Assembly (NCBI GenBank): GCA_965216515.1
Contig: OZ244173.1
Span: 3,348,001 to 3,412,000 of the forward strand
DNA length: 64,000 nt
Direction of reading: 5' to 3'
From: CAXMRP01 sp965216515
GTDB taxonomy: Bacteria > Pseudomonadota > Alphaproteobacteria > Rhizobiales > Afifellaceae
Shown here: positions 52,100 to 61,739 of the stretch, in pieces
Layout: every line of letters begins with the position of its first letter
How positions within the stretch are numbered: the stretch's first letter is position 1
Made by a program: the position numbers and the translations under genes
Notes under the pieces: model-generated
Seen by the model: the letters and a program-made list of their open reading frames with translations, nothing else
Database searches by the model: none
Told to the model about the DNA's origin: nothing

Positions 52100-53010
52100 C
52101 CGCGACGGCCCTTGCAAAAGGCATTCGTGCCGAACGCATCGTCTTTCAGGGCGAGCCCGGCGCCAATTCCGACATCGCCTGCCGTGACCTGTTTCCGGAC
52201 ATCGCGCCGATTGCCATGCCCACGTTTGAGGATTGTTTCCAGGCCCTTTCGTCCGGCGAAGCGGATATCGGCGTCATTCCGATCGAGAACTCCGTCGCCG
52301 GACGCGTCGCCGACATCCACCATCTTCTTCCGACCGCGCAACTGTCGATCATCGGCGAGTATTTTCTGCCCATTCATCATCAGCTTCTCGGCATATCCGG
52401 TGCCCGGACGGCCGACCTGAAAACGGTCCAGAGCCATGTTCATGCGCTGGGCCAATGCCGCGACATTATCCGTCGGCTCGGAGTGACGGCGGAGGTGGCC
52501 GCCGACACCGCCGGCTCCGCCCGCCAGATCAACGAGATCGGTGACCGCACGCGCGGCGCCATTGCCACCCGGCTGGCGGCGGAGATCCACGGCCTCGACA
52601 TCCTGGAGGAGGATATCGAGGACGAGGACCACAACACCACCCGTTTCGTGCTTTTGTCGCCGGAAGTGGTTCGTGCCGAGCCCGGCAGCGGATCGATCGT
52701 GACCTCGTTCATCTTCCGGGTGCGCAACGTGCCGGCGGCCCTCTACAAGGCCATGGGCGGTTTCGCCACCAACGGCATCAACATGACCAAGCTGGAAAGC
52801 TACCAGCTGGGCGGCAAGTTCTTCGCCACCCAGTTCTATGCTGATGTGGAGGGCCACCCCGACGACCACGATCTGAAGCTGGCGCTGGAGGAACTGGCCT
52901 TCTTCTCCGCGGAGTTGCGGATCGTCGGCGTTTATCCGGCGAGCCCTTTCCGCGCCCGCATCGCCGAGCCGGCCGAAAACCGCGATCTCCGTCCCTCGCC
53001 GCAGGTCTGA
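52096..53010 (+). CDS. pheA: Prephenate dehydratase
   Basis: A 304-residue monofunctional enzyme converting prephenate to phenylpyruvate in phenylalanine synthesis. The catalytic domain shows VFQGEPGANSDIACRDLF, IPIENSVAGRVADIHHLL and the essential NTTRFVLLS. The C-terminal ACT domain has NMTKLESYQLGGKFFATQFY; the ESYQ variant of the usual ESRP is what I expect in alphaproteobacteria. It has no chorismate mutase domain. It is coupled to kdsB by an ATGA overlap. Confidence 0.95.
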   Translation: MTATALAKGIRAERIVFQGEPGANSDIACRDLFPDIAPIAMPTFEDCFQALSSGEADIGVIPIENSVAGRVADIHHLLPTAQLSIIGEYFLPIHHQLLGISGARTADLKTVQSHVHALGQCRDIIRRLGVTAEVAADTAGSARQINEIGDRTRGAIATRLAAEIHGLDILEEDIEDEDHNTTRFVLLSPEVVRAEPGSGSIVTSFIFRVRNVPAALYKAMGGFATNGINMTKLESYQLGGKFFATQFYADVEGHPDDHDLKLALEELAFFSAELRIVGVYPASPFRARIAEPAENRDLRPSPQV

Positions 53011-53032
53011 GCCGGCTGGCCGGCCGCCGAAC

Positions 53033-54025
53033 TCACGCCGGTTCCGCAAAGGCCGCAAGCAGACGATGGCCGATGGCCATGGCCGGTGGCGCGGTGAAGC
53101 CCTGTCCGTGGGTGCCGTTGAGCATCTGCCGTACGCTGGCCCGCGAAAACCAGCGGCAATCGTCGAGTTCCTCGGCATCCATGACGATGTCCCGGGTCAG
53201 CGCCTGGGCATGGCAGGCGATCATCAATGTCGAAACGAACGGCCATGGTTGGCTGGCAAAATAGATCACTTCACCGATCTCGATACCGGATTCCTCGTGG
53301 GTTTCCCGGCGCACCGCGTCCTCGATTGTCTCCCCCGGTTCCACGAAACCGGCCAGCGCCGAGTAACGGCCGGCATCGAAATGGTGGGAGCGGCCGAGCA
53401 GGCAGTCCTCGCCGTGGATCGCAAGCATGATCACCACCGGATCGACGCGCGGGAAGTGCAGTGCCCCGCAGGCGTTGCAGCGCCGCCTGACGCCGCCCTG
53501 TTCCATCCCGGTTTCGCCGCCGCAGCGGGCGCAGAAACGGTGATTCGCGTGCCAGCCGAGCAGTGAACGGGCCTGTCCAAGCAGGCCGAGCATCGCCGGC
53601 GCCAACAGGCCCTGGGTCGCCAGCGACCGCAGGTCGATGGCCTTGATGTTCTCCGGCAGGCCGGCGCCGGCCCGCCGGCCGTCCGGATCCGGCTCGCCGC
53701 CTCCGATGAGCCCGCCGATGCGTGGTGCGCCGCTTTCGTGACCGAGCAGCACCAGCGTGTCCTCAACCACGCCCAGCGCGGCCGCGTCGGCTTCATCGAA
53801 CAGGCACGCGGCCGGATCTTCGCCCACCATCACCAGCGGCCTGTCGTGGCAAAACAGGCAATACTGTGCCGCCGGGTCGGCAAGCGCGGTTTCCAGACTG
53901 GTTTCGTCGCGTGCCTCGCTCAGCCGCAGGATCGTGTTTGTCCCGAAGCCGACCGTGCGGTCGGCATCGGGAAATTGCAGCCGGGACCGGATCGAAACGG
54001 TGGATGAGATGGATTGGATGGGCAC
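53033..54025 (-). CDS. nudC: NAD+/NADH diphosphatase (Nudix)
   Basis: A 330-residue NudC-type hydrolase. A four-cysteine zinc ribbon (FCARCGGETGMEQGG, RRCNACG) precedes the Nudix domain. The Nudix box GFVEPGETIEDAVRRETHEE is intact, followed by the NudC specificity motif SQPWPFVSTLM. It hydrolyses NAD(H) and can remove NAD caps from RNA. It converges with pheA and diverges from dapD. Confidence 0.94.
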   Translation of the reverse strand: MPIQSISSTVSIRSRLQFPDADRTVGFGTNTILRLSEARDETSLETALADPAAQYCLFCHDRPLVMVGEDPAACLFDEADAAALGVVEDTLVLLGHESGAPRIGGLIGGGEPDPDGRRAGAGLPENIKAIDLRSLATQGLLAPAMLGLLGQARSLLGWHANHRFCARCGGETGMEQGGVRRRCNACGALHFPRVDPVVIMLAIHGEDCLLGRSHHFDAGRYSALAGFVEPGETIEDAVRRETHEESGIEIGEVIYFASQPWPFVSTLMIACHAQALTRDIVMDAEELDDCRWFSRASVRQMLNGTHGQGFTAPPAMAIGHRLLAAFAEPA

Positions 54026-54249
54026 GTCGCGCTTATAGCCGATCGACAGCCGGCGTCACGTACAAATCGTCAGGCGGAAGCCCGGCGCCAGACAGGCCGC
54101 GGCTGTTGCCGGACTGCGATCCCGTCTGTTGACTGGTTGCGTGCACCGGCTATGGTCCGCGCCGCTGACGAATATTGCGGCGCGCTGTCCCGCAGAATCA
54201 ACTGCGCATGGCCGGCGAGGTCGAACGTCGCCCGAAATTGGATATCGAG

Positions 54250-55098
54250 ATGACCGATCTCAACGAATTGGAAGCGACCATCGAAGCCGCCTTTGATGCG
54301 CGCGACACCATTGATGCCGGAACGGCCGGTCCGGTGCGTGATGCCGTTGAAGAGGCGCTGAACCGGCTCGACAGCGGCGAGGCGCGGGTCGCGGAACCGG
54401 CGCCCGATGGCAGCTGGCATGTGCATCAATGGTTGAAAAAGGCGGTTCTTCTGTCGTTTCGTCTCAACGACATGGCCCCGATCGACGGCGGCCCCGGCGG
54501 CGCCCGGTGGTGGGACAAGGTGCCTTCGAAATTTCTCGGCTGGTCGCCGGAGCGCTGGCGGCAGGCCGGCTTCCGCGCTGTGCCCAGCGCCATTGTCCGC
54601 CATTCCGCCTATGTCGCGCCCGGCGTGATTTTGATGCCGAGCTTTGTCAATATCGGCGCCTATGTGGATGAAGGCACCATGGTCGACACATGGGCGACGG
54701 TGGGTTCGTGCGCGCAGATCGGTAAAAACGTTCATCTGTCCGGCGGTGTCGGCATCGGCGGCGTCCTGGAGCCGATGCAGGCCGGGCCGACAATCATCGA
54801 GGACGACTGCTTCATCGGCGCCCGCTCGGAAGTGGTGGAGGGTTGCATTGTCCGCCGCGGTTCGGTGCTCGGGATGGGCGTCTATATCGGCCAGTCAACA
54901 CGGATCGTGAACCGGGCCACCGGCGAGATCCTGTATGGCGAGGTGCCGTCCTATTCCGTCGTGGTTTCGGGTACAATGCCCGGCAAGCCGCTGCCCGACG
55001 GCAGTCCCGGCCCGTCATTGTATTGTGCCGTGATCGTCAAGCAGGTCGACGAGCGCACACGATCGAAAACGGCCATCAACGATTTGCTTCGCGACTGA
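54250..55098 (+). CDS. dapD: Tetrahydrodipicolinate N-succinyltransferase
   Basis: A 282-residue left-handed beta-helix acyltransferase of the succinylase branch of lysine/diaminopimelate synthesis. The hexapeptide region spans PGVILMPSFVNIGAYVDEG to GVGIGGVLEPMQAGPTIIED, with SEVVEGCIVRRGSVLGMGVY after it. I start at ATG 54250 (MTDLNELEATIEAAF), which gives the usual length; the frame opens upstream at 54175. dapE, the next step but one, lies less than 1 kb downstream with two DUF805 genes between. Confidence 0.94.
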   Translation: MTDLNELEATIEAAFDARDTIDAGTAGPVRDAVEEALNRLDSGEARVAEPAPDGSWHVHQWLKKAVLLSFRLNDMAPIDGGPGGARWWDKVPSKFLGWSPERWRQAGFRAVPSAIVRHSAYVAPGVILMPSFVNIGAYVDEGTMVDTWATVGSCAQIGKNVHLSGGVGIGGVLEPMQAGPTIIEDDCFIGARSEVVEGCIVRRGSVLGMGVYIGQSTRIVNRATGEILYGEVPSYSVVVSGTMPGKPLPDGSPGPSLYCAVIVKQVDERTRSKTAINDLLRD

Positions 55099-55138
55099 TG
55101 TGCGCAACCGAAAAACGCAAATGAGAGGCCGCTGATCC

Positions 55139-55546
55139 TTGGCCCGGCAATCGGCACCCATATTTCCGACCGGCCTCGCCAAAAAAATGGTGTGGGTTTT
55201 TGCGCGTTTTGATGGCCGCATCGGCCGCCATGTCTACTGGCTCGCAAGCGCCTTCCTGATTGCCGTGACCGCGATGTTCGTGCGGCCGGAGATCGATCCG
55301 GAGACAGGCGCCATTTCATTGCAAATCAGCAGCATCGGCTTTGTCTTCGTTTTCGCAACCATGGTGGCCAACATTGCCGTTGCCGCCAAGCGGCTGCACG
55401 ATTTCAATGCCTCCGCCTTTTTCACGATCGCACTTCTGGTGCCTGCCCTGTCGCTTTTGGCGATCCTGATAATCGGATTGGTGCCCGGCACGCCGGCGCC
55501 CAACCGCTTCGGACCGGCGCCGGACGTTTTGCCGCGCAAAACGTGA
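55139..55546 (+). CDS. DUF805 family membrane protein
   Basis: A 135-residue protein with the DUF805 opening FARFDGRIGRHVYWLASAFL, three to four membrane segments and AAKRLHDFNASAFF. The function of the family is unknown. The start is TTG 55139, placed about ten bases after GAGAGG; ATG 55187 would shorten it by 16 residues. It follows dapD in the same direction and is a diverged relative of the next gene. Confidence 0.8.
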   Translation: MARQSAPIFPTGLAKKMVWVFARFDGRIGRHVYWLASAFLIAVTAMFVRPEIDPETGAISLQISSIGFVFVFATMVANIAVAAKRLHDFNASAFFTIALLVPALSLLAILIIGLVPGTPAPNRFGPAPDVLPRKT

Positions 55547-55597
55547 TCCGCGCGGGTATGTTTGTCGGGCTTTGTTGGAATTCACGAGGAGAGCGAA

Positions 55598-55927
55598 ATG
55601 GACTGGCAATTTCTTTTCACGGACTACCAGGGCCGAATCAGTCGCAAGCAATGGTGGATCGGGGTTCTGATTCTGCTCGCGGTTTCCATTCTGGTCCGGA
55701 TCATCTTCGGCGAAGGGGGGCTTATCCAGATCGTCATCGCCATATTGATGGTGCTCGCCGGCCTGGCGGTTCATATCAAGCGCTGCCACGACCGCGGCAA
55801 GTCGGGTTGGTGGTGCCTGCTGTTCCTCATCCCGATCGTCGGATTTCTCTGGGCGCTCATCGACCTGGGCATCCTGGAGGGCCAGGCGGAGGCCAATCAG
55901 TGGGGCCCGCCGCCGGCCCGGACCTGA
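55598..55927 (+). CDS. DUF805 family membrane protein (second copy)
   Basis: A 109-residue inner-membrane protein starting at ATG 55598 behind GAGGAGAGCG. MDWQFLFTDYQGRISRKQWW is the classical DUF805 start, and VHIKRCHDRGKSGWWCLLFL the conserved second motif. It has four membrane segments. Function unknown. With the preceding gene it forms a tandem pair inside the dapD-dapE interval. Confidence 0.88.
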   Translation: MDWQFLFTDYQGRISRKQWWIGVLILLAVSILVRIIFGEGGLIQIVIAILMVLAGLAVHIKRCHDRGKSGWWCLLFLIPIVGFLWALIDLGILEGQAEANQWGPPPART

Positions 55928-56022
55928 CTGTCACATGCGACGCCCTGCCGGATAGGCGGGCCGGGTCGTTGGTGGGGCCCGGTTGCCTTGCGGCGGTTGG
56001 CAGACCAGCGAGCTGATCCATC

Positions 56023-57210
56023 ATGGTTGCCCACGATCCCCAATCCCTGCTGAGCGCGCTGATTCGCGCCGAAACCGTGACGCCGAACGCCGGCCCCGCT
56101 CTGGATGTGCTGGAGGAGGCGTTTCTGTCCGCCGGTTTTGAGGTGCAGCGCATTGTCTTTTCCCGGCCCGGTACGCCGGATGTGGAAAACCTGTTCGCGG
56201 CGATCGGCAGCGGCCCGCGTCATCTGACCCTGGCCGGCCATGTCGACGTCGTTCCGCCCGGCGATCCGGCGGCCTGGCGGCATCCGCCCTTTTCAGCCGC
56301 CATCGAGGAGGGCCGGCTCTACGGCCGCGGCGCTGTCGACATGAAGGGCGGTCTGGCCGCCATGGCGGCGGCGGCCCTGTCCTTCATTGACGCGCGCGGC
56401 GCCGGATTCGGCGGACGGCTGTCGTTTCTGATCACCGGCGACGAGGAGGGCCCGGCCGTCAACGGCACCGCCAGACTTCTGGAATGGGCGGCGGCGCGCG
56501 GCGAGAGCTTTTCCGCCGCCATTGTCGGCGAACCGACCAGCGCCGAAATCCTGGGCGATCAGATCAAGATCGGTCGCCGCGGTTCCTTTTCCGCAACCCT
56601 GAAGGTGACCGGGCGGCAGGGGCATTCCGCCTATCCGGAAAAGGCCGACAATCCGGTGCGCGGCCTGATTGCGCTTGTGGACTCGCTCCTTGTGCCGCTC
56701 GATGAGGGCAGCGAAAATTTCCAGCCGACAACCCTGGAGGTCGTGTCCGTCGATGTCGGCAACCCGGCCTGGAACGTCATACCGGCTCGCGCCACGGCAC
56801 GCTTCAATTGCCGTTTCAACGACCGGTGGACCGCTGAAACCCTGGAAGCGGAGCTTCGTGACCGGCTCGCCCGCGCCGCCGAAGATCGCCGTTTGCGTCC
56901 CGATGCCGCCGGGCCGGTGGACTGGACGCTCGATCCCGAGCCGACCGTTTCGCATGTATTCCTGACCGAAGATGCCGAGCTGGTCGCGGTCCTGTCCGAT
57001 GCCATCCGATCGGTGACCGGCCGGCCGCCGCGCCGCGCCACCGGCGGTGGCACCTCCGATGCCCGCTTCATCAAGGACTATTGCCCGGTCGTCGAATTCG
57101 GGCCGGTCGGCACAACCATGCACCAGGTCAACGAATATATCGCCGTCGACGAACTGGCGGCTACGAAGTGCATTTACGAAGCCGTCCTTCGGGCGTATTT
57201 CCCGGACTGA
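56023..57210 (+). CDS. dapE: Succinyl-diaminopimelate desuccinylase
   Basis: A 395-residue zinc peptidase of the M20 family that removes succinate from N-succinyl-LL-diaminopimelate. Metal ligands are visible in LAGHVDVVPPGD, GRGAVDMKGGLAAM, TGDEEGPAVNGT and the C-terminal MHQVNEYIAVDE. The typical RRATGGGTSDARF is present. Start ATG 56023. Its TGA overlaps the ATG of the next membrane protein gene. Confidence 0.94.
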   Translation: MVAHDPQSLLSALIRAETVTPNAGPALDVLEEAFLSAGFEVQRIVFSRPGTPDVENLFAAIGSGPRHLTLAGHVDVVPPGDPAAWRHPPFSAAIEEGRLYGRGAVDMKGGLAAMAAAALSFIDARGAGFGGRLSFLITGDEEGPAVNGTARLLEWAAARGESFSAAIVGEPTSAEILGDQIKIGRRGSFSATLKVTGRQGHSAYPEKADNPVRGLIALVDSLLVPLDEGSENFQPTTLEVVSVDVGNPAWNVIPARATARFNCRFNDRWTAETLEAELRDRLARAAEDRRLRPDAAGPVDWTLDPEPTVSHVFLTEDAELVAVLSDAIRSVTGRPPRRATGGGTSDARFIKDYCPVVEFGPVGTTMHQVNEYIAVDELAATKCIYEAVLRAYFPD

Positions 57211-57788
57211 TGGACTTCATCAGCACGATTCGCGACAACATCGCCGGTTCCTGGGCCGTCATGAATGGCCGTGCGTCCGGCCTGCAGCGTCTCGACCTGT
57301 CGATTGACGCGTTTTGGCGCTCCTTTGCCGCCATCATCATCATCGTCCCCTTTGCCCTCGTCGCCTTCGTCTCCGATCATCTGGCGCGCGCCCATATGGA
57401 AGACGCGGTTCCGCTGACTGGCGCTGCGGTCACGCTGCGGCTGATCCTGCTGCTCGCCGACTGGCTTGCCTTCCCGATGGTTTTTGCCGCCATCGCCCGC
57501 CAGATCGGCGTCGCTGCCCACTACGTACCGTTTATCATCGTCCGCAACTGGGCGAGCGTTGTTATTGCCGCATTCATTGCCGTTCCCGAAATCCTCCATG
57601 TCTTCGGCATCCTGCCCTCGCAGATTCTGCCCTATGTGCTGTTGGCCCTGTTTGCCGTTGCGATCCGGTTTTCCTATTTGATAGCGCGCACGGCACTGCT
57701 CGCGCCGCCGCTGCTTGCTGTTCCGGTCGTGCTCCTGGAAATCCTGCTCAGCATCTTTATCCAGGTCGGATTCGAGCGCCTGTTCTAG
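57210..57788 (+). CDS. Conserved inner-membrane protein, unknown function
   Basis: A 192-residue protein beginning at ATG 57210, which overlaps the dapE stop (TGATG), so the two are translated together. It has a short soluble start (MDFISTIRDNIAGSWAVMNG) and about five hydrophobic segments, for example SFAAIIIIVPFALVAFVS and LLAVPVVLLEILLSIFIQVG. No functional motif was recognised. The following 267 bp (57789-58055) carry no gene and presumably the soeA promoter. Confidence 0.8.
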   Translation: MDFISTIRDNIAGSWAVMNGRASGLQRLDLSIDAFWRSFAAIIIIVPFALVAFVSDHLARAHMEDAVPLTGAAVTLRLILLLADWLAFPMVFAAIARQIGVAAHYVPFIIVRNWASVVIAAFIAVPEILHVFGILPSQILPYVLLALFAVAIRFSYLIARTALLAPPLLAVPVVLLEILLSIFIQVGFERLF

Positions 57789-58055
57789 GCAGATTCTCCC
57801 AGGCAGCTCCGGATTTCCGGCTGAAACGGAGCGACTTTCGTTCATGCCGCGCTCCAGACCCGGAATCTGGGGACAGCCTGGCGCGCCGCCTCCGCTGGCT
57901 CGTCCGGTTTTGACGATCTGGCCGAAGCGGGGCGGGTCGAATTCGCTAGGGTTTTGGGGCAAAACGATTGCTCCCGCCCAAACTCCGGATAGACTGGCGA
58001 CCCGCTGACGCCAGCGACATGAGCCGAAACCTGACAGGGCCGCCCGATAGTCTTG

Positions 58056-60980
58056 ATGACCGAACATGCTCTCAATCCGAACCGGCCGGCCGGTGACCGG
58101 GTCGCCAGAACGACCTGCTACATGTGCGCCTGCCGGTGCGGGATCAACGTGCATCTTCGTGACAATCCCGGCCGCCGCGCCGATGTCACCTACATCGAGG
58201 GCAACCGCGACCATCCGGTCAATCGCGGCGTTCTGTGCGCCAAGGGGTCGGCGGGCATCATGCAGCACAATTCGCCGGCCCGGCTGCGGGCGCCCCTGTT
58301 GCGCACCGGGCCGCGCGGCTCTGGCAAGTACCGGGAAATATCCTGGGACGAGGCGCTGGACCTTGCCGTATCCTGGCTGGCGCCGTTGCGCGCCGCCGAT
58401 CCAAAACGGTTGGCGTTCTTCACCGGACGCGACCAGTCCCAGGCATTGACCAGCTTTTGGGCCCAGCAGTTCGGCACCCCCAATTATGCCGCCCATGGCG
58501 GGTTTTGCTCCGTCAACATGGCGGCGGCCGGCATATACACCATCGGCGGCGCCTTCTGGGAATTTGGCGCGCCGGACTGGGAACGCACACGGCTTTTCAT
58601 GGTGTTTGGCGTTGCCGAGGATCACGATTCCAATCCGATCAAGACGGGGCTGTCGCAGGTCAAGGCCCGGGGGGCGCGCGTTATTTCCGTCAATCCGGTG
58701 CGCACCGGTTATTCGGCGATCGCCGATGACTGGGTCGGAATTCGTCCGGGCACCGATGGCCTGTTCATCCTCGCGCTGGTGCATGAGCTGTTCGCCAGCC
58801 GCAAAGTCGATATCGATTACCTGGTCCGCTACACCAACGCGCCGTGGCTGGTGATCGACAATCCCGGCGGCGCCGACGACGGCATGTTCGCCCGCGATGG
58901 CGATGGCAATGCGCTGGTCTGGAGCAGGGACGCCGAGGCTGCCGAACCGGCGACGAAAACCGTCCTGCGCCCCGAACTGACGAAACCGGTGACGCTTGCC
59001 GACGGCACGCGCGCGCGTCCGGTTTTTGCGCTGATGTCGGAAGCCTATCTCGACGAGAAATATTCCCCCGATGCCGCGGCGCCGGAAACCGGGATACCGG
59101 CCGGGCGCATCCGCGCCATCGCCGCCGAGCTTGCCCGGGTGGCGTTTGAGGAAGAGATCGTCATCGATCGGCCCTGGACGGACTGGAAGGGCGCCCGTCA
59201 CGACACCATGGTCGGTCGCCCGGTCTCCATGCATGCCATGCGCGGCATCTCCGCCCATGCCAACGGTTTTCAGACCTGCCGGGCGCTCCACCTTTTGCAG
59301 CTTTTGCTCGGCTCGGTCGATTGCCCCGGCGGCTTTCGCTACAAGCCGCCCTATCCCAAGCCGGTCGCCGCCCACCCGACGCCGACCGGGGTGACCACCG
59401 CCGGGGCGCCGCTGGCCGGGCCGCATCTCGGCTATCCGCGCGGACCGGCGGATTTGCTGCTGGAAGACGACGGCAGTCCGTGCCGCATCGACAAGGCGTT
59501 TTCCTGGGATGCCCCGCTCGCCGCCCACGGCATGATGCACATGGTCATCGCCAACGCCGCCGCCGGCGATCCCTATCCCGTCGATACCCTGTTCATGTAC
59601 ATGGCCAACATGGCCTGGAATTCGTCGATGAACACCGCCGGTGTCATCGAAATGCTGACGGCAAAAGGCGAAAAAGACGGCGAATACAAGATACCGCGGA
59701 TTATCTATTCCGACGCCTATGCCTCCGAAATGGTCCACTATGCCGATCTGGTGCTGCCGGACACCACCTATCTGGAGCGCCACGATTGCATCTCCCTGCT
59801 TGACCGGCCGATCTGCGAGCCCGATCTGGTTGCCGATGCCATTCGTCATCCGGTTGTCGAGCCCGATCGCGATGTTCGCGGCTTCCAGTCGGTCCTCATC
59901 GACCTTGGTGCGCGTCTCGGCCTGCCGGCATTCGTCGGTGACGACGGTCAGCCCCGATGGCGTGACTACGCCGCCTATATCGTCGGCCACGAACGCAAGC
60001 CCGGCATCGGGCCGCTCGCCGGCTTTCGCGGCGGGGATGGCGATCGGGCCGGGATCGGCGAACCGAATCCGGACCAGCTCGACCGATATGTGGAAAACGG
60101 TGGATTCTGGACCTTGCCGGTTCCGGAGGAGGCGCGGTTCTTCAAGTTTGCCAACCAGGCCTGGCTCGATTTTTCCGTCGCCATGGGCTTCACCGACAAG
60201 CCGGCGCCGACGGTCCACCAGCTCTATAGCGAAACCCTGCAATCCTTCCGCCTGGCCGCCGCCGGCCATGGCGCGCATGTTCCGCCCGAACATCTGCGCG
60301 ACACGATCGCCGGATCCTTCGCCCCGCTGCCGGTCTGGTATCCGCCTTTTGAGGGCGCCCGCACAAACGAAGCGGCGTTTCCGCTCCACGCCGTGACCCA
60401 GCGGCCGATGGCCATGTACCATTCATGGGGTTCGCAGAATGCCTGGCTGCGTCAGATTCACACCGCCAATGTGCTCTATGTGCCGGCCGCCCTTTGCGAT
60501 GAACTGGGGATTGCCGACGGCGAATTCGCCCATGTGATATCGGTCCATGGCCGCATCACCGTTCCCGTTGCCCGCATGCAGGCGGTCAACGACCGCACCG
60601 TGTGGACCTGGAATGCCATCGGCAAGCGGGCCGGCGCCTGGAATCTCGCCGCCGGGTCACCGGAAACGACAACCGGCTTTCTGCTCAATCCTCTCATCCA
60701 CGAACTGCTGCCCGGACGCGGCGATGGCCTGCGCTGGTCAAACTCCGATCCGGTGACCGGCCAGGCGGCCTGGTATGATTTGCGGGTGCGCCTGGAAAAG
60801 GCCGACAGGCCGCCGCGCGGACGCAGTCAGCCGCAATTCGCCGCGCTCAAGCGCCTGCCGGGGCTGGCCGCCGCGGCCCGTGTGCTGCGCTACGGCCAGG
60901 ACTGGCACGCCCGTGACGCCCGGCCGGCAGCGACGGTGCCGGATACCGCGCCGGCCGCCGGCGGAGAGCGGAATCAATGA
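58056..60980 (+). CDS. soeA: Molybdopterin oxidoreductase, SoeA-type sulfite dehydrogenase catalytic subunit
   Basis: A 974-residue bis-molybdopterin (DMSO-reductase family) enzyme. An N-terminal [4Fe-4S] site is formed by Cys21, Cys24, Cys28 and Cys61 (CYMCACRCG...LCAKG). Molybdopterin-binding parts include FFTGRDQSQALTSFWAQQFG, YMANMAWNSSMNT and the C-terminal NDRTVWTWNAIG. There is no twin-arginine leader, so it acts on the cytoplasmic side as SoeA does. With the ferredoxin and DmsC-like subunits that follow it should oxidise sulfite to sulfate and reduce quinone. Start ATG 58056; its last four bases overlap soeB. Specificity is inferred from gene order, size and missing Tat signal. Confidence 0.85.
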   Translation: MTEHALNPNRPAGDRVARTTCYMCACRCGINVHLRDNPGRRADVTYIEGNRDHPVNRGVLCAKGSAGIMQHNSPARLRAPLLRTGPRGSGKYREISWDEALDLAVSWLAPLRAADPKRLAFFTGRDQSQALTSFWAQQFGTPNYAAHGGFCSVNMAAAGIYTIGGAFWEFGAPDWERTRLFMVFGVAEDHDSNPIKTGLSQVKARGARVISVNPVRTGYSAIADDWVGIRPGTDGLFILALVHELFASRKVDIDYLVRYTNAPWLVIDNPGGADDGMFARDGDGNALVWSRDAEAAEPATKTVLRPELTKPVTLADGTRARPVFALMSEAYLDEKYSPDAAAPETGIPAGRIRAIAAELARVAFEEEIVIDRPWTDWKGARHDTMVGRPVSMHAMRGISAHANGFQTCRALHLLQLLLGSVDCPGGFRYKPPYPKPVAAHPTPTGVTTAGAPLAGPHLGYPRGPADLLLEDDGSPCRIDKAFSWDAPLAAHGMMHMVIANAAAGDPYPVDTLFMYMANMAWNSSMNTAGVIEMLTAKGEKDGEYKIPRIIYSDAYASEMVHYADLVLPDTTYLERHDCISLLDRPICEPDLVADAIRHPVVEPDRDVRGFQSVLIDLGARLGLPAFVGDDGQPRWRDYAAYIVGHERKPGIGPLAGFRGGDGDRAGIGEPNPDQLDRYVENGGFWTLPVPEEARFFKFANQAWLDFSVAMGFTDKPAPTVHQLYSETLQSFRLAAAGHGAHVPPEHLRDTIAGSFAPLPVWYPPFEGARTNEAAFPLHAVTQRPMAMYHSWGSQNAWLRQIHTANVLYVPAALCDELGIADGEFAHVISVHGRITVPVARMQAVNDRTVWTWNAIGKRAGAWNLAAGSPETTTGFLLNPLIHELLPGRGDGLRWSNSDPVTGQAAWYDLRVRLEKADRPPRGRSQPQFAALKRLPGLAAAARVLRYGQDWHARDARPAATVPDTAPAAGGERNQ

Positions 60981-61735
60981 CCAGCCTGCCCGGACAAACG
61001 CCCAAACGGCTTGGCCTTGCAATCGATCTCGATGTCTGCGTCGGCTGTCATGCCTGTGTCGTCAATTGCAAGGAATGGAACACCGGCGGCGCGGGCGCGG
61101 CCCTGTCCGATCAGCATCCCTATGGCGCCGCGGTCACCGGCACATGGCTGAACCGCATCCATACCTTTGAGGCTGGCCAGGGCGCTGAAACCCGGGTCGT
61201 CCACTTCCCCAAATCCTGCCTCCACTGCCAGGATGCCCCGTGCGTGACCGTCTGCCCCACCGGCGCCTCCTACAAACGCGCCGACGACGGCATCGTGCTC
61301 GTTGACGAGGACAAATGCATGGGTTGCGGCCTGTGCGCCTGGGCCTGTCCCTACGGGGCCCGCGAGATGGATGCCGCCGCCGGGATCATGAAGAAATGCA
61401 CCCTGTGCGTCGATCGGATCGAGAACACCACCCTGCCGGCTGAAGACCGGGTGCCGGCATGCGTGCGCACATGCCCGGCCAATGCGCGCCATTTCGGCGA
61501 CTTTGCCGATCCGGATTCCGATGTCAGCCGCATGGCGGCGGATCGCGGCGGCATGGCGCTGATGCCGGAGCAGGGCACGCGGCCCGTCAATGTTTACCTG
61601 CCGCCCCGGCGCACCGAGCCGCTGGCTGCCGCGCCACGGTCCGCCAGCCCCGAACCGGCGGCGCCGGGCGAGGAGACGACCGGTGCAACCGGCTTTCTTC
61701 GCTGGGTCGATACCGTTCTCGATCGGATCGGTTAG
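60977..61735 (+). CDS. soeB: Four-cluster ferredoxin subunit of sulfite dehydrogenase
   Basis: A 252-residue DmsB/NrfC-type protein with four cysteine clusters: CVGCHACVVNCKEWN, CLHCQDAPCVTVCPTGA, CMGCGLCAWACPYGA and CTLCVDRIENT with CVRTCPANARHFGD. Each binds a [4Fe-4S] centre and passes electrons from SoeA to the membrane subunit. It overlaps soeA by four bases (ATGA) and precedes soeC by four bases. The C-terminal tail is Pro/Ala-rich. Confidence 0.9.
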   Translation: MTSLPGQTPKRLGLAIDLDVCVGCHACVVNCKEWNTGGAGAALSDQHPYGAAVTGTWLNRIHTFEAGQGAETRVVHFPKSCLHCQDAPCVTVCPTGASYKRADDGIVLVDEDKCMGCGLCAWACPYGAREMDAAAGIMKKCTLCVDRIENTTLPAEDRVPACVRTCPANARHFGDFADPDSDVSRMAADRGGMALMPEQGTRPVNVYLPPRRTEPLAAAPRSASPEPAAPGEETTGATGFLRWVDTVLDRIG

Positions 61736-61739
61736 GCCC

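Noticed and set aside
57174..60422. 1082-codon open frame on the minus strand opposite soeA
   Set aside because: It is antisense to a gene with clear family motifs, has Gly/Arg/His-rich shadow composition and no recognisable domain. High GC content makes such frames common.
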